Assembly: GCF_015694735.1 (NCBI RefSeq)
Contig: NZ_JADQDP010000007.1
Location: 95,194-159,193, forward strand
Direction: 5' to 3'
DNA length: 64,000 nt
Source of the DNA: Hymenobacter properus
GTDB taxonomy: Bacteria; Bacteroidota; Bacteroidia; Cytophagales; Hymenobacteraceae
Shown: positions 7,326-16,067 of the stretch, one piece after another
How positions within the stretch are numbered: the stretch's first letter is position 1
How the letters are laid out: every line of letters begins with the position of its first letter
The notes under the pieces: generated by a model
Told to the model about the DNA's origin: nothing
The model's input: the letters and a program-made list of their open reading frames with translations, nothing else
Database searches by the model: none
Made by a program: the position numbers and the translations under genes

Positions 7326-9812
7326 CTACTGCGCCCGGCGGCGCTCGTCTTCGGCGCCGGTGCGGCGGGAGCTGTTGGTGGTCACCTTATCATTGCCGAA
7401 GCGCCAGTTGAACGACAGCGTCACTACGCGGGTGTCGCGGCGCAGGAACAGGTACTGGCGGTAGTTGGTGTATTCCGAAACGGCCCGCAGTGGAGTGGTA
7501 TAGAAGATGTCGGTGGCCGCGAGGCGGAAGGTGCCTTTTCGGTCCCACACGTCCTTTTTGATGCCGATGCCCACCTGGCCTAGCGGCTGAAACTCGAAGA
7601 AGCCCACGCGCTGCGCCGAGGTGTAGCGTCCGCTCACTTCGCCCCCCCAACCCTTGGCCAGCGTGAAGGTGAGGTTGGTACTCAGGTTAAGGGTGGGCTT
7701 GCCGGCGCGCAGCGAGGTGCCGGCCAGGTTGCCCTGGTAGTGGATGTAGTAGAGAATGGCGTTGTTGTACACACTCAGCCACTTGCCGGCCGTGAGCGGC
7801 GCTGTGAGCGTCAGGGCCACGTAGTGCTGGCGGTCGAGGTTGACGTTGGTCGACACCGTGGTGCTGTCGGTTTCGGGGTAGGCCACGTCCGTGATGGGGT
7901 CGCTGGTGCGGCTGTAGCTCAGGCCGAGGGTGTATTTCTGCCGGTAGGTGTAGTTGACTTCGGTGTTGAGGCTGGTTTCGGGGCGCAGGTCCTCGTTGCC
8001 TTTGCCCGAGGTGGCCGGGTCGATGATGTAGCGGAAGGGGTTGAGCTGCCCGTAGCCGGGCCGGTTGATGCGCCGGCTCAACGAAAGCGTGGTTTCGTGG
8101 CGCTCGTTGAGGGAGTACTTCAGCGCTGCGCTCGGAAACAGCTGGTAGTAGTCGCGCTGGAAGCCTTGGTTGGTGGTCAGCTGCTGGCCTTTGGCATGGG
8201 TTTGCTCGCCGCGCAGGCCGGCCTGCACATTGAGCTTGCCCACGGTGTGGTTGAGGTTGACATAGGCGGCCGAGATAAATTCGTCGTATTTGAAACGGTT
8301 GCTCAGGTTGCGGTCGAGGGTGGTAACGCCCTGGCGGGTGTTCTCGAAGCGAATGTCGTTGTCGGCCGTCACCTGGCTGGCCTTGGCGCCGGCTTCAAAG
8401 CGGGTTTGGGCGCTGAGCGACTGAACGTAGTCGGCCTTCACCGCCTGAATGGTCAGCTCGCTGGTTTGGTCGCTTGCCAGGGTATTAAAGGGCACGTTCG
8501 GCTCAAAAAATGTGGTCTGGCTCTGCGTGCGGTGGGTGGAGTAGCGGGCGTAGTCCACGTCGGCCGTGAGTTCGGGCTTGCCCGTGCCCTCGCCAAAGGT
8601 GTGCCTGAAGTTGACATTGCCCGACACGTTGGGGTTGTTGCCCATGCTGGTGCTCAGGGCCGTGTAGGATTCCTGCACGTTGCCATTGGCATCGTAAAAA
8701 ACGCTGGTGTTCAGGCCCGTACCGTGGGGCTTGGGATTGGGGATGGAGAAACCCGTGACCACGCCGCCCAGCACCGTGTGCTTGGACAGGTTCACGTCGG
8801 CTCCGGCCCGCCAGATGAGGAAATGGTCCGTCGAGACCATGCGGTTGCGCTGGTCGCTGGTGCCTTTGAGCACTTGCTGGCCGTCGCGCGTTTCGTAGAA
8901 GTAGCGGTAAGTGTCGCGCACGTTGAAGTTCTCGCGGTCGGTGTAAGTAACCGACGAAAACAGGTTCACCTTCTCACGCCGGTGGTTCAGGTTGAAGCCG
9001 CTGGTGAACTTGTTGTACTCGCCCCGGCCGAAGCTGGCGTTCAGGCTGCCGTTGGTGCCGAGGCGCTGGTCTTTCTTGAGGTTGATGGCGATGATGCCGG
9101 CCCCGCCCTGGGCGTCGTACTTGGCCGGTGGGTTGGTAATCAGCTCAATGCTTTTGAGCTGGTCGGCGGGCAGGGCCCTCAGGTAGTCGGCCAGCTCAGT
9201 GCCGGTCATGGGCTGGCGCTTGCCGTCTATGAGCACCAGCAGGCCCGTGCGGCCTTTCAGGGCGAGGTTGTCGCTGCCGTCCACGGTCACGCCCGGCGAG
9301 CGGGCCAGCACTTCCAGCGACGAGTTGCCGGCGGCCAGCGTCGAGCCTTCCACGTTCACCACGGTGCGGTCGGCCAGGCGTTCAAACAGCGGTTTCTGCC
9401 CCATCACTGTCACCTCTTTCAGCGCTGTAGCTGCACTGGTTTGCAGAGCGATGGCCGGCAGCGCCACGCCAGCCGCGGACAGCTCAAACGGCGCGCTCCA
9501 ATACCGCACAAACCCCACTTGCGACGCCGACACGCGATAGAGCCCGCCGGCCTTGTGCTCCAATTTGAAGGAGCCCTGTGCGTCGCTAAACTCGGTTTTC
9601 ACCACCGCAGAATCGGCGGCGCGGTGCAGGGTTATGGTGGCAAACTCGACGCCAGCGCCCGCGCCGCTGCGCACGCTGCCCGTCACGGCTGCAACCTGCG
9701 CCTGGGCCGAGAAGGCGGCCAGCCAGAAACTCAGCAGCAAGAGGGCTGCGCGAAACAAGGGGCGCTGGTTTTGAGAAAAACGCGCTTTCAGCAGAAAGAA
9801 AAGGTGTGGCAT
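7326..9812 (-). CDS. TonB-dependent-receptor-like outer-membrane beta-barrel with carboxypeptidase-regulatory N-terminal domain
   Basis: An 828-residue outer-membrane protein. The signal peptide ends near residue 38 (FWLAAFSAQAQ). A CarboxypepD_reg-like domain (about 42-120, with GAGVEFATITLHRA and GLYRVSASQVGF) follows. Next is a plug domain (about 130-235, with LLVLIDGKRQPMTG and ELITNPPAKYDAQGGAGIIAI), then a long barrel in the style of outer-membrane beta-barrel family 3 (RRINRPGYGQLNPF, YSLNERHETTLSLS). No TonB box was recognised. It lies between two LytS/LytTR systems, so one or both may regulate it; that is inference from position. The substrate is unknown. Confidence 0.9.
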   Translation of the reverse strand: MPHLFFLLKARFSQNQRPLFRAALLLLSFWLAAFSAQAQVAAVTGSVRSGAGAGVEFATITLHRAADSAVVKTEFSDAQGSFKLEHKAGGLYRVSASQVGFVRYWSAPFELSAAGVALPAIALQTSAATALKEVTVMGQKPLFERLADRTVVNVEGSTLAAGNSSLEVLARSPGVTVDGSDNLALKGRTGLLVLIDGKRQPMTGTELADYLRALPADQLKSIELITNPPAKYDAQGGAGIIAINLKKDQRLGTNGSLNASFGRGEYNKFTSGFNLNHRREKVNLFSSVTYTDRENFNVRDTYRYFYETRDGQQVLKGTSDQRNRMVSTDHFLIWRAGADVNLSKHTVLGGVVTGFSIPNPKPHGTGLNTSVFYDANGNVQESYTALSTSMGNNPNVSGNVNFRHTFGEGTGKPELTADVDYARYSTHRTQSQTTFFEPNVPFNTLASDQTSELTIQAVKADYVQSLSAQTRFEAGAKASQVTADNDIRFENTRQGVTTLDRNLSNRFKYDEFISAAYVNLNHTVGKLNVQAGLRGEQTHAKGQQLTTNQGFQRDYYQLFPSAALKYSLNERHETTLSLSRRINRPGYGQLNPFRYIIDPATSGKGNEDLRPETSLNTEVNYTYRQKYTLGLSYSRTSDPITDVAYPETDSTTVSTNVNLDRQHYVALTLTAPLTAGKWLSVYNNAILYYIHYQGNLAGTSLRAGKPTLNLSTNLTFTLAKGWGGEVSGRYTSAQRVGFFEFQPLGQVGIGIKKDVWDRKGTFRLAATDIFYTTPLRAVSEYTNYRQYLFLRRDTRVVTLSFNWRFGNDKVTTNSSRRTGAEDERRRAQ

Positions 9813-10105
9813 AAGGGCTTAGCGATGAGTGAGCTAATGCGAAAAGCAGCCGCTGCAAGGCAGCTGCGGTAGTGGCATGCGGGTGCCCGGTCCGGCCAAA
9901 GGCGCGTAGCGGAAAAGCAGCAAAACCGGAATATTGGCGGGGCGGCAGGGTGCCGGAAAGCGAACTGGCGGCCAACCAGGTCGGAGCGGGCCGCCCGTCG
10001 CGACCCGCTCAACTTCGTTGCAGAAAAAAGATGAAGAGTGTGTTCGCGTGTGGATACTGCGCGACTTTTCGAACGTTACAGAACTCTTCGAAATTTTTTT
10101 CGAGG

Positions 10106-10918
10106 CTAGCCTTCCAGCCAGGCCTTGAGGGCAGGGGCCTTCTCACGGCTCACCAGCACCTCTTCGGGGGCGGCGGGGTGCAGCTCCACCAACAGCTTGC
10201 CATTGAAATGTGGGTGCAGGCGCCGCACGGCCGGGAGCTGAGCAATTACCTGGCGGTTGAGGCGGAAAAACTGCGTGGGGTCGAGCAGGCCTTCGAGCTG
10301 CTCCAGGGTGTAGTCGAGCACGAAGCGGCGGCCGTCGGCGGCCACTAGCGTCACGGTTTCGTGGCGGCTAAGAAACCAGGCCGCTTCGGCCACGGGCAGG
10401 GGCAGCAACTGCTCGCCCTGCCGCACCAGAAAGCGCGTTTTGTAGGGCCGGCGGGCATCGAGCAAACGCTCGATGGAGTGAAGAGTTAGGAGTGAAGAGT
10501 TAAGAGTTAATTCGGCAGCGTCCCCTGAATCAACTCTTAACTCTTCACTCCTAACTCTTAATTCACCCCATTGCCGCAGCTTGGCCAGGGCAGCCTGGAG
10601 TTCCGCCAGCTTCACGGGCTTGAGCAGATAGGCAATGCTGTTGGCCTGAAACGCCCGGATGGCGTAGGCGTCAAACGCGGTGGTGAAGATGACCGGACTG
10701 GGCACCACGGCTTGTTCCCATACTTCCAGACTTAGGCCGTCGGCCAGCTGAATGTCGCTGACAATGAGGTCGGGGGCAGGGTGAGCGGCCAGCCAGTCCA
10801 GGGCGCCGGCCACGGTGTCGCGCACGGCCAGCACCTGGGCCTCGGGGGCGGCTTGCCCCAGCAGGCGCTGCAGGCGTTCGGCGGCCGGGTACTCGTCTTC
10901 GAGGAGGAGAATGTTCAT
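10106..10918 (-). CDS. LytTR-family response regulator with a repeat-derived interdomain linker
   Basis: A 270-residue regulator. The receiver domain has LLLEDEYPAAERL, Asp55 in LIVSDIQLADG and YLLKPVK; the C-terminal LytTR domain has FFRLNRQVIAQLPAV and VSREKAPALKAWL. Between them, roughly residues 119-148 (GELRVRSEELRVDS ... ELTLNSSLLTLHS) are encoded by a long AT-rich inverted repeat that preserves the frame. ATG 10918 overlaps the stop of the upstream kinase by four bases (ATGA), so the two are translationally coupled. It is paralogous to the regulator at 6356-7156. Confidence 0.92.
   Translation of the reverse strand: MNILLLEDEYPAAERLQRLLGQAAPEAQVLAVRDTVAGALDWLAAHPAPDLIVSDIQLADGLSLEVWEQAVVPSPVIFTTAFDAYAIRAFQANSIAYLLKPVKLAELQAALAKLRQWGELRVRSEELRVDSGDAAELTLNSSLLTLHSIERLLDARRPYKTRFLVRQGEQLLPLPVAEAAWFLSRHETVTLVAADGRRFVLDYTLEQLEGLLDPTQFFRLNRQVIAQLPAVRRLHPHFNGKLLVELHPAAPEEVLVSREKAPALKAWLEG
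10474..10567. repeat. AT-rich inverted repeat inserted in frame in a coding sequence
   Basis: The left arm is built from GAGTGAAGAGTTAGGAGTGA and AGAGTTAAGAGTTAATTC units; the right arm is close to its reverse complement (TTAACTCTTCACTCCTAACT). It interrupts the linker of the LytTR regulator without a frameshift and contrasts sharply with the GC-rich flanks. Confidence 0.9.
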
Positions 10919-11952
10919 GGGTGAGGCGAGAGCAGCGGCAATTTCACCACGAATTTGCCCGCCGTCGGCCCGGCTTCCACGGGGCGGGCCGCGTGCAACA
11001 GCTCGTAGCGGCGGCGCACGTTGGCCAAGCCCGTGCCGGTACCGGGCGCGAGGCCGGCTGTGCGCGGGCGCAGGGTGTTCTCCACCAGCAAGAAGCCCGG
11101 CGCGTCGGCCGGGGCCCACAGGCGCAGGTGCAGCGGGTGCTGGCGCGAGGCCTCGTTGTGCTTCAGCGCATTCTCGACCAGCAGCTGCACGCTGAGTGGC
11201 GCCACGCGGCGGGCCAGGGCGGCAGCGGGCACCGCTACTTCCACCGCCAGGTTATCCCGAAACCGGGCCTTGTGCAGCGCCAGGTAGGTTTCGACGAAGG
11301 CCAGCTCCTCGGCCAGCGGCACCGTGGCCTGGCCCTGGGCCAGCAGCACGTAGCGGTACACGTCGGCCAGCTGCTCCACAAACTGCTGGGCGGGCTCGTT
11401 TTCCGGCTCGATGAGGGCCGCCAGGGTGTTGAGGTTGTTGAAGAGAAAGTGCGGGTCGAGCTGGCTTTGCAGGGCATCGAGCCGGGCCTGGGTTTGGGCG
11501 CGGGCCAGCTGCTCGGCGCGGCCCAGGTTGTCCTTCCACTGCTCAAAGAAATACATGGCCTCGTAGAGGGTGAGCACCGCCACGGTGGGCACCAGGCTGA
11601 AGCGGATTTGCTCCAGCAGCGCGCCCCAGGCCAGCGGGAAATAGCGGGGCAGCAGCCCGTGCATGGGCAAAAACAGCCCCACCGAGGCCCCGATGGTGGT
11701 CAGCAACGCCAGGCCGGCCAGCAGCCAAAGGCGGCGCGGCGTCTGCTCGGGGCGCGGGAGGCGGCGCAGCAGCTCTCGCCACAGCAGCCGGTTGCTCAGC
11801 CAATAGCCGGTGGTGAAATACATCGAAATAGCCCAGTGGCCGAGCAGCTGCGGCCAGTTGCGCTCGGCCGCCGGCAAGGTGAAGGCGGTGATGAACAGGC
11901 TCAGCAGCGGAATGCCCCAAAGCAGAAAGCGGCGGTCGTTGAGGGCGGGCAT
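10915..11952 (-). CDS. LytS-type sensor histidine kinase
   Basis: A 345-residue kinase starting at ATG 11952 (MPALNDRRFLLWGIPLLSLF). There are four hydrophobic segments in the first 135 residues. The His_kinase domain has His168 in SQLDPHFLFNNLNTLAAL, followed by the HATPase-like region with LLVENALKHNE (N box) and GTGLANVRRRYELL (G box). Its stop overlaps the start of the LytTR regulator (10106-10918), forming one operon. The frame stays open far upstream of 11952, but that region overlaps the membrane-protein gene at 12003 and is a GC shadow. It is paralogous to the kinase at 5117-6229. Confidence 0.9.
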   Translation of the reverse strand: MPALNDRRFLLWGIPLLSLFITAFTLPAAERNWPQLLGHWAISMYFTTGYWLSNRLLWRELLRRLPRPEQTPRRLWLLAGLALLTTIGASVGLFLPMHGLLPRYFPLAWGALLEQIRFSLVPTVAVLTLYEAMYFFEQWKDNLGRAEQLARAQTQARLDALQSQLDPHFLFNNLNTLAALIEPENEPAQQFVEQLADVYRYVLLAQGQATVPLAEELAFVETYLALHKARFRDNLAVEVAVPAAALARRVAPLSVQLLVENALKHNEASRQHPLHLRLWAPADAPGFLLVENTLRPRTAGLAPGTGTGLANVRRRYELLHAARPVEAGPTAGKFVVKLPLLSPHP

Positions 11953-12002
11953 GGGGCGGCGGGGCAATAGTAGCGCAAAGGTCAGCGAAGCTAAAGTTCG
12001 CG

Positions 12003-12848
12003 CTACTGCCCGGCCCACAGCGGCCGCCCGGCCAGCGCCAGCGCAAACAGCCCGCCCACTGCCGCCGCATAGAGCGCGGCGCCCGTCCAGGTGAGGGGGG
12101 CGGCCCAGCGCGGCGCCCAGTGGCTGAGGGCCCAGCCCAGCAGGGGCAGCACCTGCAGCGCGTGCATGCCCAGGAAGTGCGCAATGCGCAGGTCGCCGGC
12201 CCGGGTGCTCCAGCCCAGGCCCGGCAGGCCGGGGCCGCCGTCGGGCGCGCCCACGGTGTGCTGCATGTTGTGAATCATCATGCCGCCCAGCACGCTGCCG
12301 ATGAGGAAGAGCAGCAGCCCCAGGCGCACGCCCCACACGTAGCCCACCGGCCCGTGCAGCGGGTGCCGCCACACCAGAAACAGCGCCCACACCGTTAGCA
12401 GGGTGTTCACCAGAATGAAAAGGCCCATCAGGCCGAACAGCACGGCGTTCAGGGCCGAGGTATTGTTGTAGTGCGAGGTGGTGCCGCGTGCGGCCTGCGT
12501 GAAAATCACGGCTTGCTCCACCACCATGCTCACGGCCACGCCCCAGCTGATGAGCTGCACGGCCCGCCGCGCCCCCTGCGGCAGGTCGGCCAGCAGCCAG
12601 CCCAGCGTCCAAGCAAAGGCCGTGATGGACAGCGCGAACTTCAGCGGCTTCACCCACACCGGCGCGCCCGTCACCAGGCGGTGGTCGAGCAGGAGCAGGG
12701 CCAGCGCCAACGCGGCCAGCGCCACGTTCAGCCAGCCCGTCCACGACAGCACAGGGTTGGCGCGGTGCAGGGTGCGCAGGGCGGTGGCGATGGAGGAAAG
12801 GAAAGATTCGGCGGGAACGGCCGGTGCGGAAAGCGACGGGTGAAGCAT
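12003..12848 (-). CDS. multi-pass membrane protein of unknown function
   Basis: A 281-residue protein with about seven predicted membrane spans, for example LNVALAALALALLLLDH, FALSITAFAWTLGWLL, VLFGLMGLFILVNTLLTVW and LYAAAVGGLFALALAG. Polar, possibly ligand-binding residues sit in the loops: TSHYNNTSALNAV, GGMMIHNMQHTVG and RIAHFLGMHALQVLP. The regularly placed histidines (HNMQH, AHFLGMHAL) could bind metal or haem, but I recognise no named family. It lies 50 bases upstream of the LytS kinase on the same strand and may share its transcript. Confidence 0.7.
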   Translation of the reverse strand: MLHPSLSAPAVPAESFLSSIATALRTLHRANPVLSWTGWLNVALAALALALLLLDHRLVTGAPVWVKPLKFALSITAFAWTLGWLLADLPQGARRAVQLISWGVAVSMVVEQAVIFTQAARGTTSHYNNTSALNAVLFGLMGLFILVNTLLTVWALFLVWRHPLHGPVGYVWGVRLGLLLFLIGSVLGGMMIHNMQHTVGAPDGGPGLPGLGWSTRAGDLRIAHFLGMHALQVLPLLGWALSHWAPRWAAPLTWTGAALYAAAVGGLFALALAGRPLWAGQ

Positions 12849-12918
12849 GGGTTTCAGGTTTGGAAGAGAAGAGACAGGAGAGAGAATTCTACAGCCTGCG
12901 CCATCGGCGCCTCCGCTC

Positions 12919-13875
12919 TCAGCGCTGGCGGGCGGCCCGGTCTTTCATCCACCGAATGGCCGTGTCCAGTGGTTCGGGCAAGGAGCCCGTGTCGTGCCCC
13001 AAGGCCGGAAACAAGCGGTAGGAGTAGGGCTTGCCCTGGGCCTTGAGTGCATCGAGGTGTTCCATCGACAGGCTTACCGGGGCCTGAATGTCCTGGCCGC
13101 CAAACAGCCAAAGCCCCGGGATGGCGAGCGTGGCGAGAATGCCGCCCGCATCGGTATCGGCAAATTGATACCGGTCGGGGTCGTGCAGCAGGTGCTCGCG
13201 GGCCTCGGCTTCGGTGTGCGTATCCCAAAAATGGCGGTTGCCCTGCGTGAAAAACTGAAACCGCAACTGCTCGCGCGCCGTCACCACGGGCCCGCTAAAC
13301 AACACCATAAAGCCCACCGCGCTGTTCCGGCGGGCCGCCAGGGGAATCACCCAGCCGGCCTGGCTAAACCCCAGCAATCCAATCGGGCCGTGCCAGGCCG
13401 GCAGCTGCGCCCGCAGGGCATCGGTGGCCGCGCTGGCATCGCGCGCCAGCAAGTCAAGGTTGGCCGCGTCGACGTTGTTGGTGCCGACTTCCGGCCCGGC
13501 ATACACGCCCCCCGATTCGCCCACGCCGCGCTTGTCGTACGTCAGCACGGCAATGCCGCGCTCCGCCAGCCGCGTCGCCATGTCTATCATTCGTTTTTCC
13601 TGCCCGGAGCCGTGCACCAGCACCACCGCCGCCACCGGCCGCCTGGGCGCTAATACGGTGCCCGCCAGCGTAACTCCCGCACACTCGAACGTGATGTTCT
13701 TCGTGGTACAGTCCGGAGCTTTCGCCACAACCTGGGCCGACGCAGTCAGGAGCAAGAACACCAAAAGCAGCAGGTATGCAAGGCTACACAACCAGGTAGC
13801 GCCGCTCCCGCCAACGGGCTCTTGTCGGTGCCCGGAGGTGGAATAGCCGCCAGCATTGATTGAATAAGGATGCAT
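12919..13875 (-). CDS. secreted or membrane-anchored alpha/beta hydrolase
   Basis: A 318-residue serine hydrolase. An N-terminal hydrophobic segment (LCSLAYLLLLVFLLLTASAQ, about residues 30-49) is a signal peptide or anchor. The alpha/beta-hydrolase core follows with oxyanion motif VLVHGSGQ, TYDKRGVGESGG, nucleophile elbow GLLGFSQAG, acid LWLFGGQD and histidine FPALGHD. The serine-Asp-His triad is therefore complete. It resembles the acyl-ester/dienelactone-type hydrolases widely annotated in Bacteroidota. The substrate cannot be inferred. It sits in a minus-strand run with the ABA4-like gene upstream. Confidence 0.85.
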   Translation of the reverse strand: MHPYSINAGGYSTSGHRQEPVGGSGATWLCSLAYLLLLVFLLLTASAQVVAKAPDCTTKNITFECAGVTLAGTVLAPRRPVAAVVLVHGSGQEKRMIDMATRLAERGIAVLTYDKRGVGESGGVYAGPEVGTNNVDAANLDLLARDASAATDALRAQLPAWHGPIGLLGFSQAGWVIPLAARRNSAVGFMVLFSGPVVTAREQLRFQFFTQGNRHFWDTHTEAEAREHLLHDPDRYQFADTDAGGILATLAIPGLWLFGGQDIQAPVSLSMEHLDALKAQGKPYSYRLFPALGHDTGSLPEPLDTAIRWMKDRAARQR

Positions 13876-13912
13876 GTGAGGCGGTCTGGAGTGTAATTGC
13901 TTTGAAAAACAC

Positions 13913-14356
13913 CTAGATGGTGGCCATTACCGGCCGCGGGTACCATCGCCGCACCGCCGAGTACAGCAGGAACCCCAGCGGCCCGAGCAGGAAGGTGGCC
14001 ACCAGGCAAGGCAGCAGCAATAGGTGCGGCACGCCGCGCCGCTGGGCATCGCGGCTTTCCCAGATGCCCACCGCCAGGTCGAAGCACAGGTAGTGCACCC
14101 AGCCGGCCGTCAGGGCCCACGGCTCTTTAAACAGTGCCGCCACCTGCGCCAGCGAGCTAAAGCCTGCGCCCGGCGCCGGGTGGGCCAGCGTCTGGTAGCC
14201 GATGACGGCCACGTAGGTAGCGGCCAGCAGCAGGGGCAGGGCTCCGCTCAGCACCACGGCGCGGGTGCCGCGCCAGCGTGGGGCCAGCACCAGCAGCAGC
14301 CAGCCCAGCGCGGCCACGTTGCTGGCAATTTTGAACAGGAGGTCGGGCGTGAGCAT
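13913..14356 (-). CDS. ABA4-like family membrane protein (DUF4281)
   Basis: A 147-residue protein with four hydrophobic spans: ASNVAALGWLLLVLAP, AVVLSGALPLLLAATYVAVIGY, LTAGWVHYLCFDLAVGIWE and LPCLVATFLLGPLGFLLY. The WVHYLCFDLAVGIW and FLLGPLGFLLY signatures are those of the ABA4-like family, named for a plant protein required for neoxanthin formation. The bacterial role is not established. It is co-directional with the downstream hydrolase, 37 bases away, probably one transcript. Confidence 0.85.
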   Translation of the reverse strand: MLTPDLLFKIASNVAALGWLLLVLAPRWRGTRAVVLSGALPLLLAATYVAVIGYQTLAHPAPGAGFSSLAQVAALFKEPWALTAGWVHYLCFDLAVGIWESRDAQRRGVPHLLLLPCLVATFLLGPLGFLLYSAVRRWYPRPVMATI

Positions 14357-14501
14357 GGCGGGTAAAGTGAGATGACTGGTTCAAACTTACGGGCCGGTCT
14401 GCCCGGCCGCCAGGGCTACGGGGGCGAAGCGGCGAAACGGCGGGGCGAAGCGGGGAGCCGCGGCGGTGAAGCGAGGCAACCAATAGCCCGTCGGCCGAAT
14501 C

Positions 14502-14509
14502 TACCTTTG
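14502..14509 (+). promoter_or_regulatory. candidate -7 box TACCTTTG
   Basis: An exact match to the Bacteroidota -7 consensus TAnnTTTG, 31 bases before the ATG of the TlpA-like gene. No convincing TTG -33 element at the right spacing. Confidence 0.45.
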
Positions 14510-14540
14510 ACCAACCGACCTTTTGCTGCAATCTTCTGCT

Positions 14541-15968
14541 ATGCTCCTTTCCCTACCCGCGCTGCTGCTGAGTGCCGCCCTGCGTGTGCCCGCTCCCATC
14601 CCACCCACCACAGCCACCCTTAGCGGCCACCTCGACCACGCCCCGGCCGGCGACACCGTGCGCCTTGCCTACGGCTCACACCAGGGAGGCCAACGATTGC
14701 GCGCCGTGCTCAGCCCCACCGGCGACTTCCGGGTGACGGTGCCCGACCTGAAGACGGGCACGCCGGTCGATTTTTATTACGCCCGCCAGCACGCCAGCCT
14801 CTACCTCCGCCCCGGCGACGACGTGCGGATGACCCTCGACTTCCCCAAGTTTGACGAAAGCCTGCAATTCAGCGGGGACGGCGCCGACGCCAACAATTAC
14901 CTGGCCCGGTCGCTGTGGCGGTTTGAGTTTGGCCCGGGCAGCGCCGCCGCGCGCCCCCAGCCCACCACCACGGCCGCCCAAATGCGGCAGCAGGCCAACG
15001 ATTTCCGCCAGGCGCGGCGCGATTTCCTGGCCAGCTATGCCAAAGCCCACCCGCTGCCGGCTGATTTTCAGCGCAGCGAACGGCTTGATATTGACCTGGG
15101 CTGGGCCATTTCCCTGCTCGAATATCCCGGCACCTACCGCTACCTCGCCAAGCAGGAACCGGTGCTGCCGACCACTTATTTCGACTTTCTGCAACAGCTG
15201 CCGCTCAAACAGTTCGACCAATACCTCGGCGAGCGGGGCGGCAAGGGCAACACGGCCGTCATGCGCTTTCTCACGTCCTACGCCAACCGGTTGAATCCCA
15301 GTGGTGTGCTAAGTGCCGACCCCGCCGAGGCGCCCCGCCACTACGCCCTGGCCCGGGCCGACTTTGGCGCCAACCCGGCCAGCATCGACCGGGCCATGTC
15401 GCAATTCTATCTTTGGAAGCTCGATTCCAACCTCGACGGCGTGGTGGCTGCTTACCCTACGTTCCGCGCCCACAACCGCGATTCAACAGCGGCCCGCACC
15501 TTGCGCACGCTCCTCGGTCGGCAACTGGCGGTGAGAGAGGCCCAGCCTGCCCCAGCCTTCACGCTGCTTGATAATACCGGCCGAAAAGTGTCGCTGCAAG
15601 ACCTGCGCGGCAAACTGGTGTACCTCGATTTTTGGGGCACCTGGTGCGCTCCCTGCATGAAGGAAATGCCCGCCAGTATCGAATTAAAAAAGAAATTCGA
15701 AGGCCGCGACGTGGCTTTCGTGTTCATTTCGGTGGGCGACAAGGAAGAAAAATGGCAGAAAGTGCTGGCTGCTGAGCACCTCACCAGCCCCAACAGCGTG
15801 CACCTGCGCAGCCCCGCGGGCGACGATGTGGCCAGCCGCTACCAGGTGAGCGGCTACCCTACCTACTGGCTCATTGGGCGCGACGGCCGCATCATCACCC
15901 GCACGGCCCCGCGCCCCAGCGACGGCGACGCCACCGTGGCCGCCCTCAACGCGGCGCTGGCGAAGTAG
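14541..15968 (+). CDS. TlpA-type thiol-disulfide oxidoreductase with DUF4369-like N-terminal domain
   Basis: A 475-residue exported protein. The signal peptide is MLLSLPALLLSAALRVPAP. The N-terminal region (about 30-120) resembles the DUF4369 domain of Bacteroidota thioredoxin-like proteins. A helical middle region follows, and the C-terminal TlpA/AhpC-TSA thioredoxin fold (about 335-475) has the active site FWGTWCAPCMKEMP and the cis-proline region GYPTYWLIGRDG. It likely reduces disulfides of periplasmic proteins. ATG 14541 starts the signal peptide; the TTG at 14523 is less likely. Confidence 0.88.
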   Translation: MLLSLPALLLSAALRVPAPIPPTTATLSGHLDHAPAGDTVRLAYGSHQGGQRLRAVLSPTGDFRVTVPDLKTGTPVDFYYARQHASLYLRPGDDVRMTLDFPKFDESLQFSGDGADANNYLARSLWRFEFGPGSAAARPQPTTTAAQMRQQANDFRQARRDFLASYAKAHPLPADFQRSERLDIDLGWAISLLEYPGTYRYLAKQEPVLPTTYFDFLQQLPLKQFDQYLGERGGKGNTAVMRFLTSYANRLNPSGVLSADPAEAPRHYALARADFGANPASIDRAMSQFYLWKLDSNLDGVVAAYPTFRAHNRDSTAARTLRTLLGRQLAVREAQPAPAFTLLDNTGRKVSLQDLRGKLVYLDFWGTWCAPCMKEMPASIELKKKFEGRDVAFVFISVGDKEEKWQKVLAAEHLTSPNSVHLRSPAGDDVASRYQVSGYPTYWLIGRDGRIITRTAPRPSDGDATVAALNAALAK

Positions 15969-16067
15969 GGGTTAAAGTATTGCACCTGCTCATCCGTCTG
16001 CCGGGGCAAGGCCTTGGCGCCAGCGTGGCTACAACCTCGCCGGGGCCGGGCCGTACTTCGGTTCGCT

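Noticed and set aside
7740..9872. 710-codon open frame on the plus strand
   Set aside because: Antisense shadow of the receptor-like barrel, with no recognisable motif.
11953..12744. N-terminal extension of the LytS kinase frame
   Set aside because: The extension overlaps a well-supported membrane-protein gene in another frame and is Arg/Ala/Gly-rich noise.
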